64,000 nucleotides of DNA from Methanocalculus taiwanensis. Lineage in GTDB: Archaea; Halobacteriota; Methanomicrobia; Methanomicrobiales; Methanocorpusculaceae. Of the stretch, positions 8,520 to 16,686 are shown in pieces. A program made the position numbers and the translations under genes. The notes under the pieces are model-generated. The model was not told the DNA's origin. It worked only from the letters and a program-made list of their open reading frames with translations, and made no database searches. Positions within the stretch are counted from its first letter, which is position 1; each line of letters opens with the position of its first letter. The stretch covers positions 62,001 through 126,000 of the forward strand of contig NZ_VOTZ01000004.1 of NCBI RefSeq assembly GCF_024372745.1. Direction: 5' to 3'.

Positions 8520-10421
8520 ATGGCAACAGACAAAGGAATGAGCGGGCTTGATCTGGCAGCATTAACCTCAGAGCTTCAAAGCCTTCTTCCTCTGTGGGTA
8601 GGCAAAATATACCAGTACGACAACACATCATTTGGCTTTCGTTTCAATGGAGAAGATAAGGCACGCCACCTCTTTTTTATTGAGATCGGGAGGCGTGCAC
8701 ATCGTGTTCCTGAACTTCCTCCGGCCCCGAAGAACCCCTCAGGATATTCCATGTATCTCAGGAAGTACCTGGACGGGGGAAAGATCCTCTCAGTCAGACA
8801 GAAGAGTATCGAGCGGGTAGTTATTCTCGAAATCGGGAAAGGAGGAGGGACGCTCCACCTCATCATTGAGCTCTTTGACGAGGGGAACCTCATCATCACC
8901 GACGAGAGCTTCATTATCCAGAATGCTCTGAAGAAACGGCGGTTTAGGGAACGGGAGATTGTCAGTGGGGAGAGATATGATCTTGAAGGCATCGATCTCG
9001 CCGATCTGACCCCCGGAGAATTCGGGGAAATCCTGAGATCCCAGGAACGGGATCTCGTCAGGGCAGTTGCCGTCGGTCTGATGTTTGGGGGCGTGATGGC
9101 TGAGGAGCTCTGTCTCCGTGCAGGTGTTGAAAAGGCATTCCCGACTCAATACCTCAACGAAGATATCCTCTCCCGCCTCTATCTGGCATACAGGAGCATC
9201 ATTGGCGATGCACGAACACATACCCATCCTGTGATCGATACACAAGGATGCTGGCCATTCCCCCTCTCAGTTTCAGTAGATCCTGTTTCATATCCGACTT
9301 TCTCGGATGCACTCACCTCATACTATCCGCTTCCGAAGATGGAGGAGAAAGAGGAGGCAAAGCGGGAGGTCATTTCGAGGGAAGAGCGTATACGCCGCCA
9401 GCAGAAAGCAGCGATAGAGAAGTTCGAAACAAAGATCCGTGAATCGGAACGTGCGGCTGAGCTTATCTACGAACACTACACCGATATCCAGCAGCTGATC
9501 AATATCCTCTCTTCTGCATCCGAGAAGATGTCATGGCAGGAGATTGCGAAGGTTATCAGGACAGCAGATCATCCTGCTGCAAAATTGATCGCCTCTGTCA
9601 ACCCCGCAGATGCATCTGTTGTCATCGATCTTGGGATGAAGATCACAATATCGGTTCAGAAAAGTGTCGAGGGGAATGTCGGAGTCTATTATGACCAGAT
9701 GAAGAAGTTCAGATCCAAGCGTGAAGGTGCGATCCGGGCGATGAACCGGACCCCTCCAGAAAAGAAAGAGAGAGCGACTGTTCCTAAGAGGCAGAAGCCG
9801 AAATGGTACCACCGGTTCCGCTGGTTTGAAACGAGTGATGGCGTGCTTGTAATCGGCGGCAGGGACGCAGACCAGAACGAAGATCTTGTCAAGAAATATA
9901 TGGAGGGAGGAGACACCTTCGTCCATGCCGATGTCCACGGAGGGAGCGTAGTCATCGTGAAAGGCAAGACGGATAAGATGGATGAAGTCGCACAGTTTGC
10001 CGCATCGTATTCAAACTTCTGGAAAGGAGGATATGGATCAGGCGATGTCTATGCCGCTGCCCCGGGACAGGTAAGCAAGACACCCGAATCAGGTGAATTC
10101 ATTGCAAAGGGTGCCTTTGTGATCAGGGGAGAACGGCAGTATTACCGGAATGCACCTCTAGAACTTGCCGTTGGCGTTGTCCTTGATCCCGGAGTTGCCG
10201 TCATCGGCGGCCCGGTTGCGGCTGTTGAAAAGAGAGCAAAATATACAGTCAGGATCACACCGGGGACTTTTGAGCCAAATGATATCGCAAAGAAGGTGGT
10301 AAGAATGCTCCGGGACCATCTTCCGGCAACCGATGCCAAGATTCTCAGGAGCATCCTCTCAACCGAAGCAGTCGCCGCCTTCATCCCGGCGGGCGGATCC
10401 GATATCAGTAAAGAGCCATGA
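8520..10421 (+). CDS. RqcH/NEMF (NFACT) ribosome quality control factor
   Basis: Proteins of this family (Rqc2/NEMF/RqcH) bind peptidyl-tRNA on split large ribosomal subunits and add C-terminal tails that mark stalled chains. Visible parts are the N-terminal NFACT-N domain with the GYSMYLRKYL stretch, a helix-hairpin-helix-like middle, a long charged coiled coil (about residues 280-330) and the NFACT-R domain with HADVHGGSVVIVKG. At the position of the Asp-Arg pair needed for tRNA binding in bacterial RqcH, this protein reads Glu-Arg (SIERVV). I prefer the ATG at 8520 over that at 8502, because the only TATA-like box lies about 35 bases before it; 8538 is also possible. The stop overlaps the Pelota start by 4 bases. 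Confidence 0.9.
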   Translation: MATDKGMSGLDLAALTSELQSLLPLWVGKIYQYDNTSFGFRFNGEDKARHLFFIEIGRRAHRVPELPPAPKNPSGYSMYLRKYLDGGKILSVRQKSIERVVILEIGKGGGTLHLIIELFDEGNLIITDESFIIQNALKKRRFREREIVSGERYDLEGIDLADLTPGEFGEILRSQERDLVRAVAVGLMFGGVMAEELCLRAGVEKAFPTQYLNEDILSRLYLAYRSIIGDARTHTHPVIDTQGCWPFPLSVSVDPVSYPTFSDALTSYYPLPKMEEKEEAKREVISREERIRRQQKAAIEKFETKIRESERAAELIYEHYTDIQQLINILSSASEKMSWQEIAKVIRTADHPAAKLIASVNPADASVVIDLGMKITISVQKSVEGNVGVYYDQMKKFRSKREGAIRAMNRTPPEKKERATVPKRQKPKWYHRFRWFETSDGVLVIGGRDADQNEDLVKKYMEGGDTFVHADVHGGSVVIVKGKTDKMDEVAQFAASYSNFWKGGYGSGDVYAAAPGQVSKTPESGEFIAKGAFVIRGERQYYRNAPLELAVGVVLDPGVAVIGGPVAAVEKRAKYTVRITPGTFEPNDIAKKVVRMLRDHLPATDAKILRSILSTEAVAAFIPAGGSDISKEP

Positions 10422-11443
10422 AAGCAACCTTCTGCGACCTGAAGAGAAATACCGGCGAGATAAAACTGACTCCGGAGTCGCTTGACGATCTCTGGCACCT
10501 CTCCCACCTGATCGAGCCGGCTGATCTGGTGTATGCCACCACTCTCCGGTCAGTTGAGCAGTCATCAGATAAGATCAGGCCTGATAAAATAGAGAAGAGG
10601 CCGGTTAGGATCGGACTTGAGGTGGAACGGACCGAATTCGTACCCGAATCACGGCGGCTGCGGGTATCGGGGGTGATCCGTGACGGGCCAGATCCAGGCC
10701 TGCACCACAGCCTGAATGTCGAGACCGGATACGAGATCTCGGTTATACGGCAGTGGAGAAGATCGGATCTGGCCCGGATTGACCGTGCGGTGAAGGCATC
10801 CCTCTACGATGCGATTCATATCGTTGCCCTTGAGGAAGGGGAGGCTGAGATCTGCAGGGTCAGGCAGTATGGTCCCGAGCGGATCACAACGATGACCCAG
10901 GGGAGCGGAAAGACCAGAGGGGAGAATACCCGTCAGGCGCTCTTTGAAAGCCTCTACCAGTTCCTACAACAGGTAACAGGGCCAATTGTCATCGCGGGAC
11001 CCGGTTTCATCAAAGAGGAGTTTGGCACCTATGTCCGATCACGAGCTCCGGATCTGCTTGCCAGGATGGCAATTGTTGATACACAGAGGAGCGGGTATGG
11101 CGCGATCCAGCAGGCGATAGGGGATGGCGTCCTTGAGCGGGTAGCAGAAGATCTACAGCTTGCCCATGAGGTTCGGGCAGCAGATGAGGTCTTCAAACGT
11201 ATAGCACGCGACGATCCGGTTGCATATGGGACCGAAGAGGTGAGGAAAGCTGTTGCATTCGGGGCTGCTGAAGAGCTTATTGTCGCAGATTCTGCCATCA
11301 GAAAACCGGAGATCTCATCCCTGATGGAGGAGGCAGAAGCGATGAATGCAAAAGTCCTTGTCCTCTCAACAGAGTTCGAGCCGGGTAAACGTATCGAAGG
11401 ACTCGGCGGGATAGCCGCCCTGCTCAGGTATAAAATCGCATAA
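10418..11443 (+). CDS. pelA: Pelota (Dom34) ribosome-rescue factor
   Basis: Archaeal Pelota resembles eRF1 without the codon-reading and GGQ motifs. With aEF1A it recognises stalled ribosomes and recruits ABCE1 for splitting. The 341 residues cover the Sm-like N domain (1-130, beginning MKATFCDLKRNTGEIKL), the central domain (about 130-240, with the YGAIQQAI region) and the C-terminal eL30-like domain (about 245-341). The length is typical. It overlaps the RqcH gene by ATGA, so the two are translationally coupled. Its functional partner ABCE1 is encoded divergently about 2 kb upstream. Confidence 0.94.
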   Translation: MKATFCDLKRNTGEIKLTPESLDDLWHLSHLIEPADLVYATTLRSVEQSSDKIRPDKIEKRPVRIGLEVERTEFVPESRRLRVSGVIRDGPDPGLHHSLNVETGYEISVIRQWRRSDLARIDRAVKASLYDAIHIVALEEGEAEICRVRQYGPERITTMTQGSGKTRGENTRQALFESLYQFLQQVTGPIVIAGPGFIKEEFGTYVRSRAPDLLARMAIVDTQRSGYGAIQQAIGDGVLERVAEDLQLAHEVRAADEVFKRIARDDPVAYGTEEVRKAVAFGAAEELIVADSAIRKPEISSLMEEAEAMNAKVLVLSTEFEPGKRIEGLGGIAALLRYKIA

Positions 11444-11506
11444 AAACCCCATTTCCATCAACTCATTGTGATTTTTGGGGAAAAAGTGGATTGCCCGGAG
11501 AGGCAA

Positions 11507-12211
11507 TCAGTTCTCTTCTTCTGGTACTTCTTCGGAAACATCTGCGGGTATTTCGGGCCGCTTGAATGATTCCAGGAAGACGATCTCGGCAACAGATTCG
11601 CTGATCGCAAATAACTCCTGGATGATCGTTCCACGCCAGAGGAACCAGCGCTGATCATAGTTAATTCCGGGTGGAAGGTGGAGAATGAGTTTTGCATCTT
11701 CACGTGTGAGATCGATATCCCGGCCTGAGAACAGGCGGATCATTCCCTTCATCTTCTCTTCGTCATCTTCGACGATCTCTTCAATGGTGAAGGTATAATC
11801 GAGCGTCTTGCCGGCAAGCGGATGGTTGAAGTCCACGATTGCACGCTGGCCGATGATATCAATAACGACACCTTCCTGTTTCTCCATCGTGATCCGCATA
11901 CCGACTACCGGCTTTTTCTCAAATGCCTTTACCGGGTATGCCTTCACCTTCTCTCTGTCATGCGGGCCAAAACCCTTCTCAGGTTCGACGGTGACCGACT
12001 GCTCAACACCAACTTCGGCGCCGGTGAGTGCCTCGTCAAGGCCGGGGATAACATGGGTGCTGCCAACCTTGATGACCATTGGCCCATAGCGGGCCGACTC
12101 ATTGAAGATGCCTGCTTCTTTTGCTATCTCTTCACGTGTCGTGTCAAAGGGCATGCCTCCGATCGATCCTGTATACGAGAGCCGTATAAAAACTCCATTC
12201 TCGATTGCCAT
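11507..12211 (-). CDS. Long-type FKBP peptidyl-prolyl isomerase
   Basis: A cytoplasmic proline isomerase and probable chaperone. The FKBP core (about residues 6-85 and 135-150) is interrupted by an insert-in-flap domain (about 85-135, with the NHPLAGKTLDYTF stretch), as in SlyD-type proteins. A C-terminal domain (about 155-220) of the archaeal long FKBPs follows, then an acidic tail. There is no signal peptide. The 234 residues match the archaeal long form. It stands alone, convergent with Pelota and divergent from the CYTH gene. Confidence 0.93.
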   Translation of the reverse strand: MAIENGVFIRLSYTGSIGGMPFDTTREEIAKEAGIFNESARYGPMVIKVGSTHVIPGLDEALTGAEVGVEQSVTVEPEKGFGPHDREKVKAYPVKAFEKKPVVGMRITMEKQEGVVIDIIGQRAIVDFNHPLAGKTLDYTFTIEEIVEDDEEKMKGMIRLFSGRDIDLTREDAKLILHLPPGINYDQRWFLWRGTIIQELFAISESVAEIVFLESFKRPEIPADVSEEVPEEEN

Positions 12212-12267
12212 AATGATACCTTGTCTTAATTACTGCGCCTGAATAATACTTAAAGAAGAGGTACTTT

Positions 12268-12792
12268 ATGCTTGAGATTGAGATAAAAGTGAGAGTTCCG
12301 GATCTCCAGCCTATCCGGGAGCGGATACGTTCATCCGGGGCAGCACTGCTTGGAGAAGGAGTCGAATATGACGCTTACTATAACAGCCCTGAGAGAGATT
12401 TTGCATCAACCGACGAGGCGCTCCGCCTGAGAAAGGCAGACGATTACGCACTCCTCACCTATAAAGGGCCAAAGATTGGATCCGGCTCTTTCAAGGCGCG
12501 TGAAGAGCTGAATATCAGAGTCGAGTCCCTTGATACCATGGATATGCTCCTCCAGAGGATCGGATTTCAGAAGACTGCACATGTGAAAAAGTACCGGGAA
12601 TCCTACAGGATAGGGCAGGCTACTGTGACGCTTGATACTGTGGAGAACCTCGGCACCTTCGCCGAGATCGAAGCGGCAGCCGAACTATCACAGGAGGAGG
12701 CTGAGCTGGAGATTGAGAAAATAGCAAAAGAATATGGTATTAGTGGTGAGCGGCTCACACTCAGTTATCTTGAACTGCTTCTTGAGGAGTAG
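12268..12792 (+). CDS. CYTH-domain protein, class IV adenylate cyclase (CyaB)-like
   Basis: The family acts on triphosphates inside a tunnel of charged residues, as adenylate cyclase or thiamine triphosphatase. The diagnostic ExExK motif is at the N-terminus (Glu3, Glu5, Lys7), followed by the RLRKADDYALLTYKGP strand pair, a late YRESYRI strand and the acidic FAEIEA strand, all typical CYTH elements. The 174 residues equal the CyaB size. Methanogen versions have no settled function, so I call the fold and leave the substrate open. Its 3' end overlaps the convergent phosphoesterase gene by 32 bases. Confidence 0.85.
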   Translation: MLEIEIKVRVPDLQPIRERIRSSGAALLGEGVEYDAYYNSPERDFASTDEALRLRKADDYALLTYKGPKIGSGSFKAREELNIRVESLDTMDMLLQRIGFQKTAHVKKYRESYRIGQATVTLDTVENLGTFAEIEAAAELSQEEAELEIEKIAKEYGISGERLTLSYLELLLEE

Positions 12793-13429
12793 AGATGAGA
12801 TCAATTGTGATCTCCCCATCTTCATCAGGAATCATAATAATTGCCCCGTAGCCCTCTGAGGCGGGACCCGGGTTAACCACCCAGGTATTTCCTTCCTTCA
12901 CAACACCCCTCTGTTCATGGATATGTGCACAGCAGACGACATCAAAGGCATTGAGGTGCTTTTTGATGCTGACTGATCCGACATGAACATCCGGACTGAC
13001 CTCATCAAGGATGCCAAATGGAGGCGCATGGGAGATAAGAATATTTATTCGATTCTTCTGCATCCTTTTCAGAAGGCTTTCCAGCGTGGAGCCGATCTCC
13101 TCTTCGCTGCATTCAAAAGGTGTATCGAAGGGGGTTGGATTCGAACCCCCAATCCCGGCAATGGTAACCGATCCAATGGTGATTGACGATCCATGCAGGC
13201 AGACAGCATCCGAATCATCAAGGCAGGCAAGCGATTCACGGGGATCGCAGTTACCGGGAACTGCCAGAACAGGGAGGCTGAGACGTTTTGTTAAGGTGGA
13301 GATATCCGTAACAGGGCCAAGATGAGTGATATCTCCAGCGATAAAGAGGCAATCCGGTTCAGTTGCAAGGAGCTGATCGATATGATCGTAGTTCCCGTGG
13401 AGATCCGCAAGGAGCAATGCTTTCATCAT
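12761..13429 (-). CDS. Calcineurin-like metallophosphoesterase
   Basis: A soluble binuclear-metal phosphoesterase. The five metal-binding blocks are visible in order: Asp9 and His11 in ADLHGN, Asp33 in GDITH, Asn60 in PGNCD, the His of SHAPP and the pair in CAHIHEQRG. Length 222 is close to the YfcE-like class. The start overlaps the radical SAM gene by 4 bases (13426-13429), so the two are co-translated; the substrate cannot be read from the sequence. Confidence 0.9.
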   Translation of the reverse strand: MMKALLLADLHGNYDHIDQLLATEPDCLFIAGDITHLGPVTDISTLTKRLSLPVLAVPGNCDPRESLACLDDSDAVCLHGSSITIGSVTIAGIGGSNPTPFDTPFECSEEEIGSTLESLLKRMQKNRINILISHAPPFGILDEVSPDVHVGSVSIKKHLNAFDVVCCAHIHEQRGVVKEGNTWVVNPGPASEGYGAIIMIPDEDGEITIDLISTPQEAVQDN

Positions 13430-14553
13430 ATATCTTCATTATCACGCGGAATACTCAAAAACCTTCGTTCCGGTTCCATCCAGTACCCCGTGATCTTCCC
13501 CGAGAGGGCAAGCGATCCAAATGCCTTCTCGATATCGGGAGGGAGAGGGGTTGGATCTGCACCGGCAAGCGGGGTGCCGGGGAGCGGCTGGAAGTAGTGG
13601 AGGTGTACTTTTCCATGCCTGATGATCGAGCGGATCAGATCCATCGTCATCTCCAGATCCTCTGCCATCTCACCCGGAAACCCGACGATCATGTCAACGA
13701 TCGGGAGGAAGCCATGGGATCTACAGAGATCAAGGGCTTCTTCGGCATCTGTCCGGGTATGCCCCCTGTTAATCGCCGTAAGGATGCGGTCGCTTCCGGA
13801 TTGTGCGCCAAAATGGATCTTCTGTCCGGCAGTATATCGTTGTACCAGCTCCAGTGCCGGATCAGAGATCCAGTCGGGGCGGACTTCAGAGGGGAATGTC
13901 CCAAACCAGATCCGGTTCATCGCCGACAGGCGTTTCAGAAGAGACTCCACACGATCAAGGCGGGGTGTTCTGCCATCTGATCCATATGCAAGCGCATTTG
14001 GAGTGACAAAACGTGCATCAGAGACCCGCTTTGCCGAGTCTGCAATGGAGTCAATGCTCCGGTGGCGCATCCGCCTCCCAAAGAGCCGGGGCGTCTGGCA
14101 GTAGGCACAGCCATGCGGGCATCCCCTTGAGATCTCAAGATATCCCTTGACCTCCAGAAAACAGGGATATCCGTCAAGCAGAACCGTATGATCAGATGGA
14201 GTATACCATTCTCTTGTCGCAACTCCGGGAACAGGATCGGTTGATTGCGAACGGATTGCATCAAGGAGGCGGGGGAGGGTCTTCTCCCCTTCGCCAACGA
14301 TCACATAATCTGCATACCTTGAAACCTCCATGGGGCAGGCTGATGCGTGCGGACCCCCGACAATAGTGATCCCGGGTGCATCCCGGATCTCGGATCTGAA
14401 CTGCGGCTCATTGATGCTGTTTAAGCTGTAGCAGGTGACATCCCCATCCGGAGATCCTGAGATATCAAGCTGATAACCTGACTGCCTGCAGGCGGCATAG
14501 AGTACCGCATAGGTATTCCGGGCAGCCCTGATATCCCGCCATACAACCTTCAT
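13426..14553 (-). CDS. B12-binding/radical SAM protein of the MJ_1487 type
   Basis: The N-terminal part (1-95) looks like a cobalamin-binding domain with GGPHASACP and GEGEKTLP motifs. The radical SAM core follows, with Cys145-x3-Cys149-x2-Cys152 in SRGCPHGCAYC, and then a MIVGFPGE strand and a FQPLPGTPLAG loop typical of the class. The length of 375 and layout fit the TIGR04013 family found in methanogens, whose reaction is not established. It lies between the phosphomevalonate dehydratase small subunit (abutting, 0 bases) and the phosphoesterase (4-base overlap), all on the minus strand. Confidence 0.88.
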   Translation of the reverse strand: MKVVWRDIRAARNTYAVLYAACRQSGYQLDISGSPDGDVTCYSLNSINEPQFRSEIRDAPGITIVGGPHASACPMEVSRYADYVIVGEGEKTLPRLLDAIRSQSTDPVPGVATREWYTPSDHTVLLDGYPCFLEVKGYLEISRGCPHGCAYCQTPRLFGRRMRHRSIDSIADSAKRVSDARFVTPNALAYGSDGRTPRLDRVESLLKRLSAMNRIWFGTFPSEVRPDWISDPALELVQRYTAGQKIHFGAQSGSDRILTAINRGHTRTDAEEALDLCRSHGFLPIVDMIVGFPGEMAEDLEMTMDLIRSIIRHGKVHLHYFQPLPGTPLAGADPTPLPPDIEKAFGSLALSGKITGYWMEPERRFLSIPRDNEDI

Positions 14554-14964
14554 CTATGAATTCGCCCAATCCTTGCAGATCAGCTCGCCCCTGTCACCGT
14601 CAACGGTTACATTCATCCCGCTCTTCAGGGATGAAAGGCCGCCTTCCAGCTGATCGATCATCGGGATTCTGGATATTATGGCTCCAACAGCAATGATCGC
14701 CTCAGCTTCAGCGTTTATCATAGCAGCAGGTGCACAATCATTCTTCTTCAGGCTATAGATCACATAGGATCCAACAGTTGAGCCCTTTCCAAATGGGAAT
14801 GCGAGAATTTTTCCGGCGATTGATATACCCTCCAGAGGATGGCCTTTCTCGATGACGATGCCCGTTTCCGGATCAACGCCTGAGAGGAATGATATCGGAG
14901 CATCTGTTATGATCAGTTCGCCTGTTGCTGTACCTTTTGCAATGGATCGTCCTTTGATTATCAC
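14554..14964 (-). CDS. Phosphomevalonate dehydratase small subunit (aconitase X swivel domain, DUF126)
   Basis: This subunit pairs with the aconitase X large subunit to dehydrate 5-phosphomevalonate in the modified mevalonate pathway, which feeds archaeal lipid synthesis. The 136 residues hold the swivel-domain signature: GRSIAKGTATGELII near the start, LAFPFGKGSTVGSYVIY in the middle and VTVDGDRGEL near the end. The start is GTG, supported by an AGGTGG ribosome binding site just upstream. The large subunit gene is not in this window. Confidence 0.9.
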   Translation of the reverse strand: MIIKGRSIAKGTATGELIITDAPISFLSGVDPETGIVIEKGHPLEGISIAGKILAFPFGKGSTVGSYVIYSLKKNDCAPAAMINAEAEAIIAVGAIISRIPMIDQLEGGLSSLKSGMNVTVDGDRGELICKDWANS

Positions 14965-15008
14965 AATACCACCTAATAAGTGGTGGGAGCATAGAATATA
15001 TTATAGCC

Positions 15009-16190
15009 ATGGATGAATCCCTCATCGACAACCCATGTAGTGACTCGACACTTCAGTCGCAGCAGCTGAAAGAGCTGTATGAAACATTGGTCGAGCTCCG
15101 TGAGAGACTTGAAGCACAGCAGAGAGAGGTCTCAAAACTCAGGGAGGAGAATACCCAGTTAAAGCGGGAGAATACGCAGTTAAAGCGGCTTCCGCTCTTT
15201 GTCGCGGTTGTTATCGAAAAGTTGCCTTGTGGTGAGGTATACCTTCGTCAGCAGGGGAATAACCAGGAGTACATCACCCATGCAAGCGATGATATCTATC
15301 CCCTCCTGAAGGCAGGATCAAAAGTTGCAGTGAATAACGCGCTTTCCATTGTTAAGGTGGTCGGAACGACGTTTGATTCACGCGTGAGGGTGATGGAGCT
15401 GGAGTTGTCCCCGTCACAGACATTCGGCGAGATCGGCGGCCTGACAGATCAGATCGAAGAAGTAAGGGAAGCAGTCGAATATCCTCTCACCCGGCCTGAA
15501 GTCTTCAAACGGCTCGGAGTAGAGCCGCCAAAAGGCATCCTGCTGTATGGGCCGCCCGGTACCGGGAAGACCCTGATTGCAAAAGCAATTGCCCATAATG
15601 CAAATGCAACATTCATCAGGATGTCAGGATCTGAGCTTGTGCATAAGTTCATCGGGGAAGGAGCACAGCTCGTTCGTGAACTCTTCCAGCTTGCCCGTGA
15701 GAAAGCGCCATCTATTGTCTTCATCGACGAGATCGATGCTGTCGGCAGCACACGCACCCATGACGGCACATCCGGTTCGGCAGAAGTTCAGCGGACATTG
15801 ATGCAGCTGCTCGCTGAGATGGACGGTTTTGACAACCGTGGCGAGATCAGGATCATGGCAGCAACAAACAGGCCGGATATGCTGGATCCTGCCCTTCTTC
15901 GTCCGGGGAGATTTGACCGGCTTATCGAGATTCCATTCCCCGATAAAACATCGCGCCAGGATATCCTTAAGATTCATTCAAAGAACCTCAGCCTGAAAGA
16001 TGTCGATCTGAATGTGATCGCTGAAATGACTGAAGGGGCAACCGGCGCAGAACTGGAGGCAATATGCCGGGAAGCGGGAATGATCGCTGTCAGGCAGAAT
16101 GCAGATTATGTTGTAATGGAGAACTTCCAGTCCGCTGTCGAAAAGGTCAGGCATAAGAAGGCCGAACCAGATACACGAATGTACCTGTAA
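15009..16190 (+). CDS. pan: Proteasome-activating nucleotidase PAN, paralog 1 (canonical C-terminus)
   Basis: A hexameric AAA+ ATPase that unfolds substrates and opens the 20S proteasome gate. Order: an N-terminal coiled coil (about 15-60), the OB domain (61-125), then the AAA+ domain with Walker A GPPGTGKT at 181-188, Walker B VFIDEID and the arginine-finger region RPGRFDR. It ends in Met-Tyr-Leu, a good HbYX gate-opening motif. Its coiled coil contains an exact doubled heptad (ENTQLKR twice). An AT-rich TATA-like stretch (ATATATTATAG) lies just before the ATG. A second PAN gene lies 500 bases downstream on the other strand. Confidence 0.96.
   Translation: MDESLIDNPCSDSTLQSQQLKELYETLVELRERLEAQQREVSKLREENTQLKRENTQLKRLPLFVAVVIEKLPCGEVYLRQQGNNQEYITHASDDIYPLLKAGSKVAVNNALSIVKVVGTTFDSRVRVMELELSPSQTFGEIGGLTDQIEEVREAVEYPLTRPEVFKRLGVEPPKGILLYGPPGTGKTLIAKAIAHNANATFIRMSGSELVHKFIGEGAQLVRELFQLAREKAPSIVFIDEIDAVGSTRTHDGTSGSAEVQRTLMQLLAEMDGFDNRGEIRIMAATNRPDMLDPALLRPGRFDRLIEIPFPDKTSRQDILKIHSKNLSLKDVDLNVIAEMTEGATGAELEAICREAGMIAVRQNADYVVMENFQSAVEKVRHKKAEPDTRMYL
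15147..15188 (+). repeat. Tandem 21-bp repeat inside the PAN coiled coil
   Basis: Two adjacent 21-base units differ at one position and encode the heptad ENTQLKR twice. The near identity at DNA level points to a recent duplication that lengthens the coiled coil by exactly one heptad pair without breaking its register. Confidence 0.9.
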
Positions 16191-16209
16191 AACCGCAAGA
16201 GGTCAGAAC

Positions 16210-16683
16210 ATGCGGGTCATCTTCATCCCAAAGCCCGGCATCGACCTCTACCACACTTTTATCCAATCCGAGACGAGCAGATTAATCCTCAGATTTTATG
16301 CGCCCAGACGCCGTTTCGGGGGAGTCGTTGAGGTGCCTGTATCCACACTCGGATCCGGGCTCTCGCTTGCATCCGAACTCAGGTGGTACATCAGGCGTTA
16401 CACACGGGATTTTCTCATTAAAACCGGAGATGGCCATATTCTCTCCCATAAGCTCGCAAAAGAGATCTATGAGCGGAACCTCTCCTATCCGGGGGGAGAC
16501 TGGGAGTTTAGCTACATCTGTAAAATACCAGCAGAAGAGGGAATAACCACCCTCTCAGTCCTCTGCATTGAAGATGAGGCAGGAAAAGAGCATGAGATAG
16601 CCGGGTTTTCAGATCCGGCATGCGAGGCAACAGGAGATGAGATCTCCTGCGCCCCTGAGGAAAAAGAGGATGATAAAGAGTAA
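16210..16683 (+). CDS. Hypothetical protein between the two PAN genes
   Basis: I do not recognise the family. The 157 residues begin with a beta-rich stretch and basic segments (FYAPRRRF, ELRWYIRRYTRDF), and the C-terminus is strongly acidic and probably disordered. There is no membrane segment. It starts 19 bases after PAN 1 with a good AGAGGTC ribosome binding site, so it is very likely co-transcribed with it, and it ends 3 bases short of the convergent PAN 2 stop. A role connected to the proteasome is inference from position. Confidence 0.7.
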   Translation: MRVIFIPKPGIDLYHTFIQSETSRLILRFYAPRRRFGGVVEVPVSTLGSGLSLASELRWYIRRYTRDFLIKTGDGHILSHKLAKEIYERNLSYPGGDWEFSYICKIPAEEGITTLSVLCIEDEAGKEHEIAGFSDPACEATGDEISCAPEEKEDDKE

Positions 16684-16686
16684 TGT

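Noticed and set aside
11444-11506. Possible terminator with CCCCA/TGGGG arms between Pelota and FKBP genes
   Set aside because: The stem has only five pairs with a loop of over 20 bases; T-runs alone may end transcription, but the evidence is weak.
13130-13150. T-arm-like sequence with five-base stems around TTCGAA (minus strand)
   Set aside because: It lies inside the metallophosphoesterase gene in a well-conserved frame, and no acceptor, D or anticodon arm surrounds it, so it is not a tRNA.
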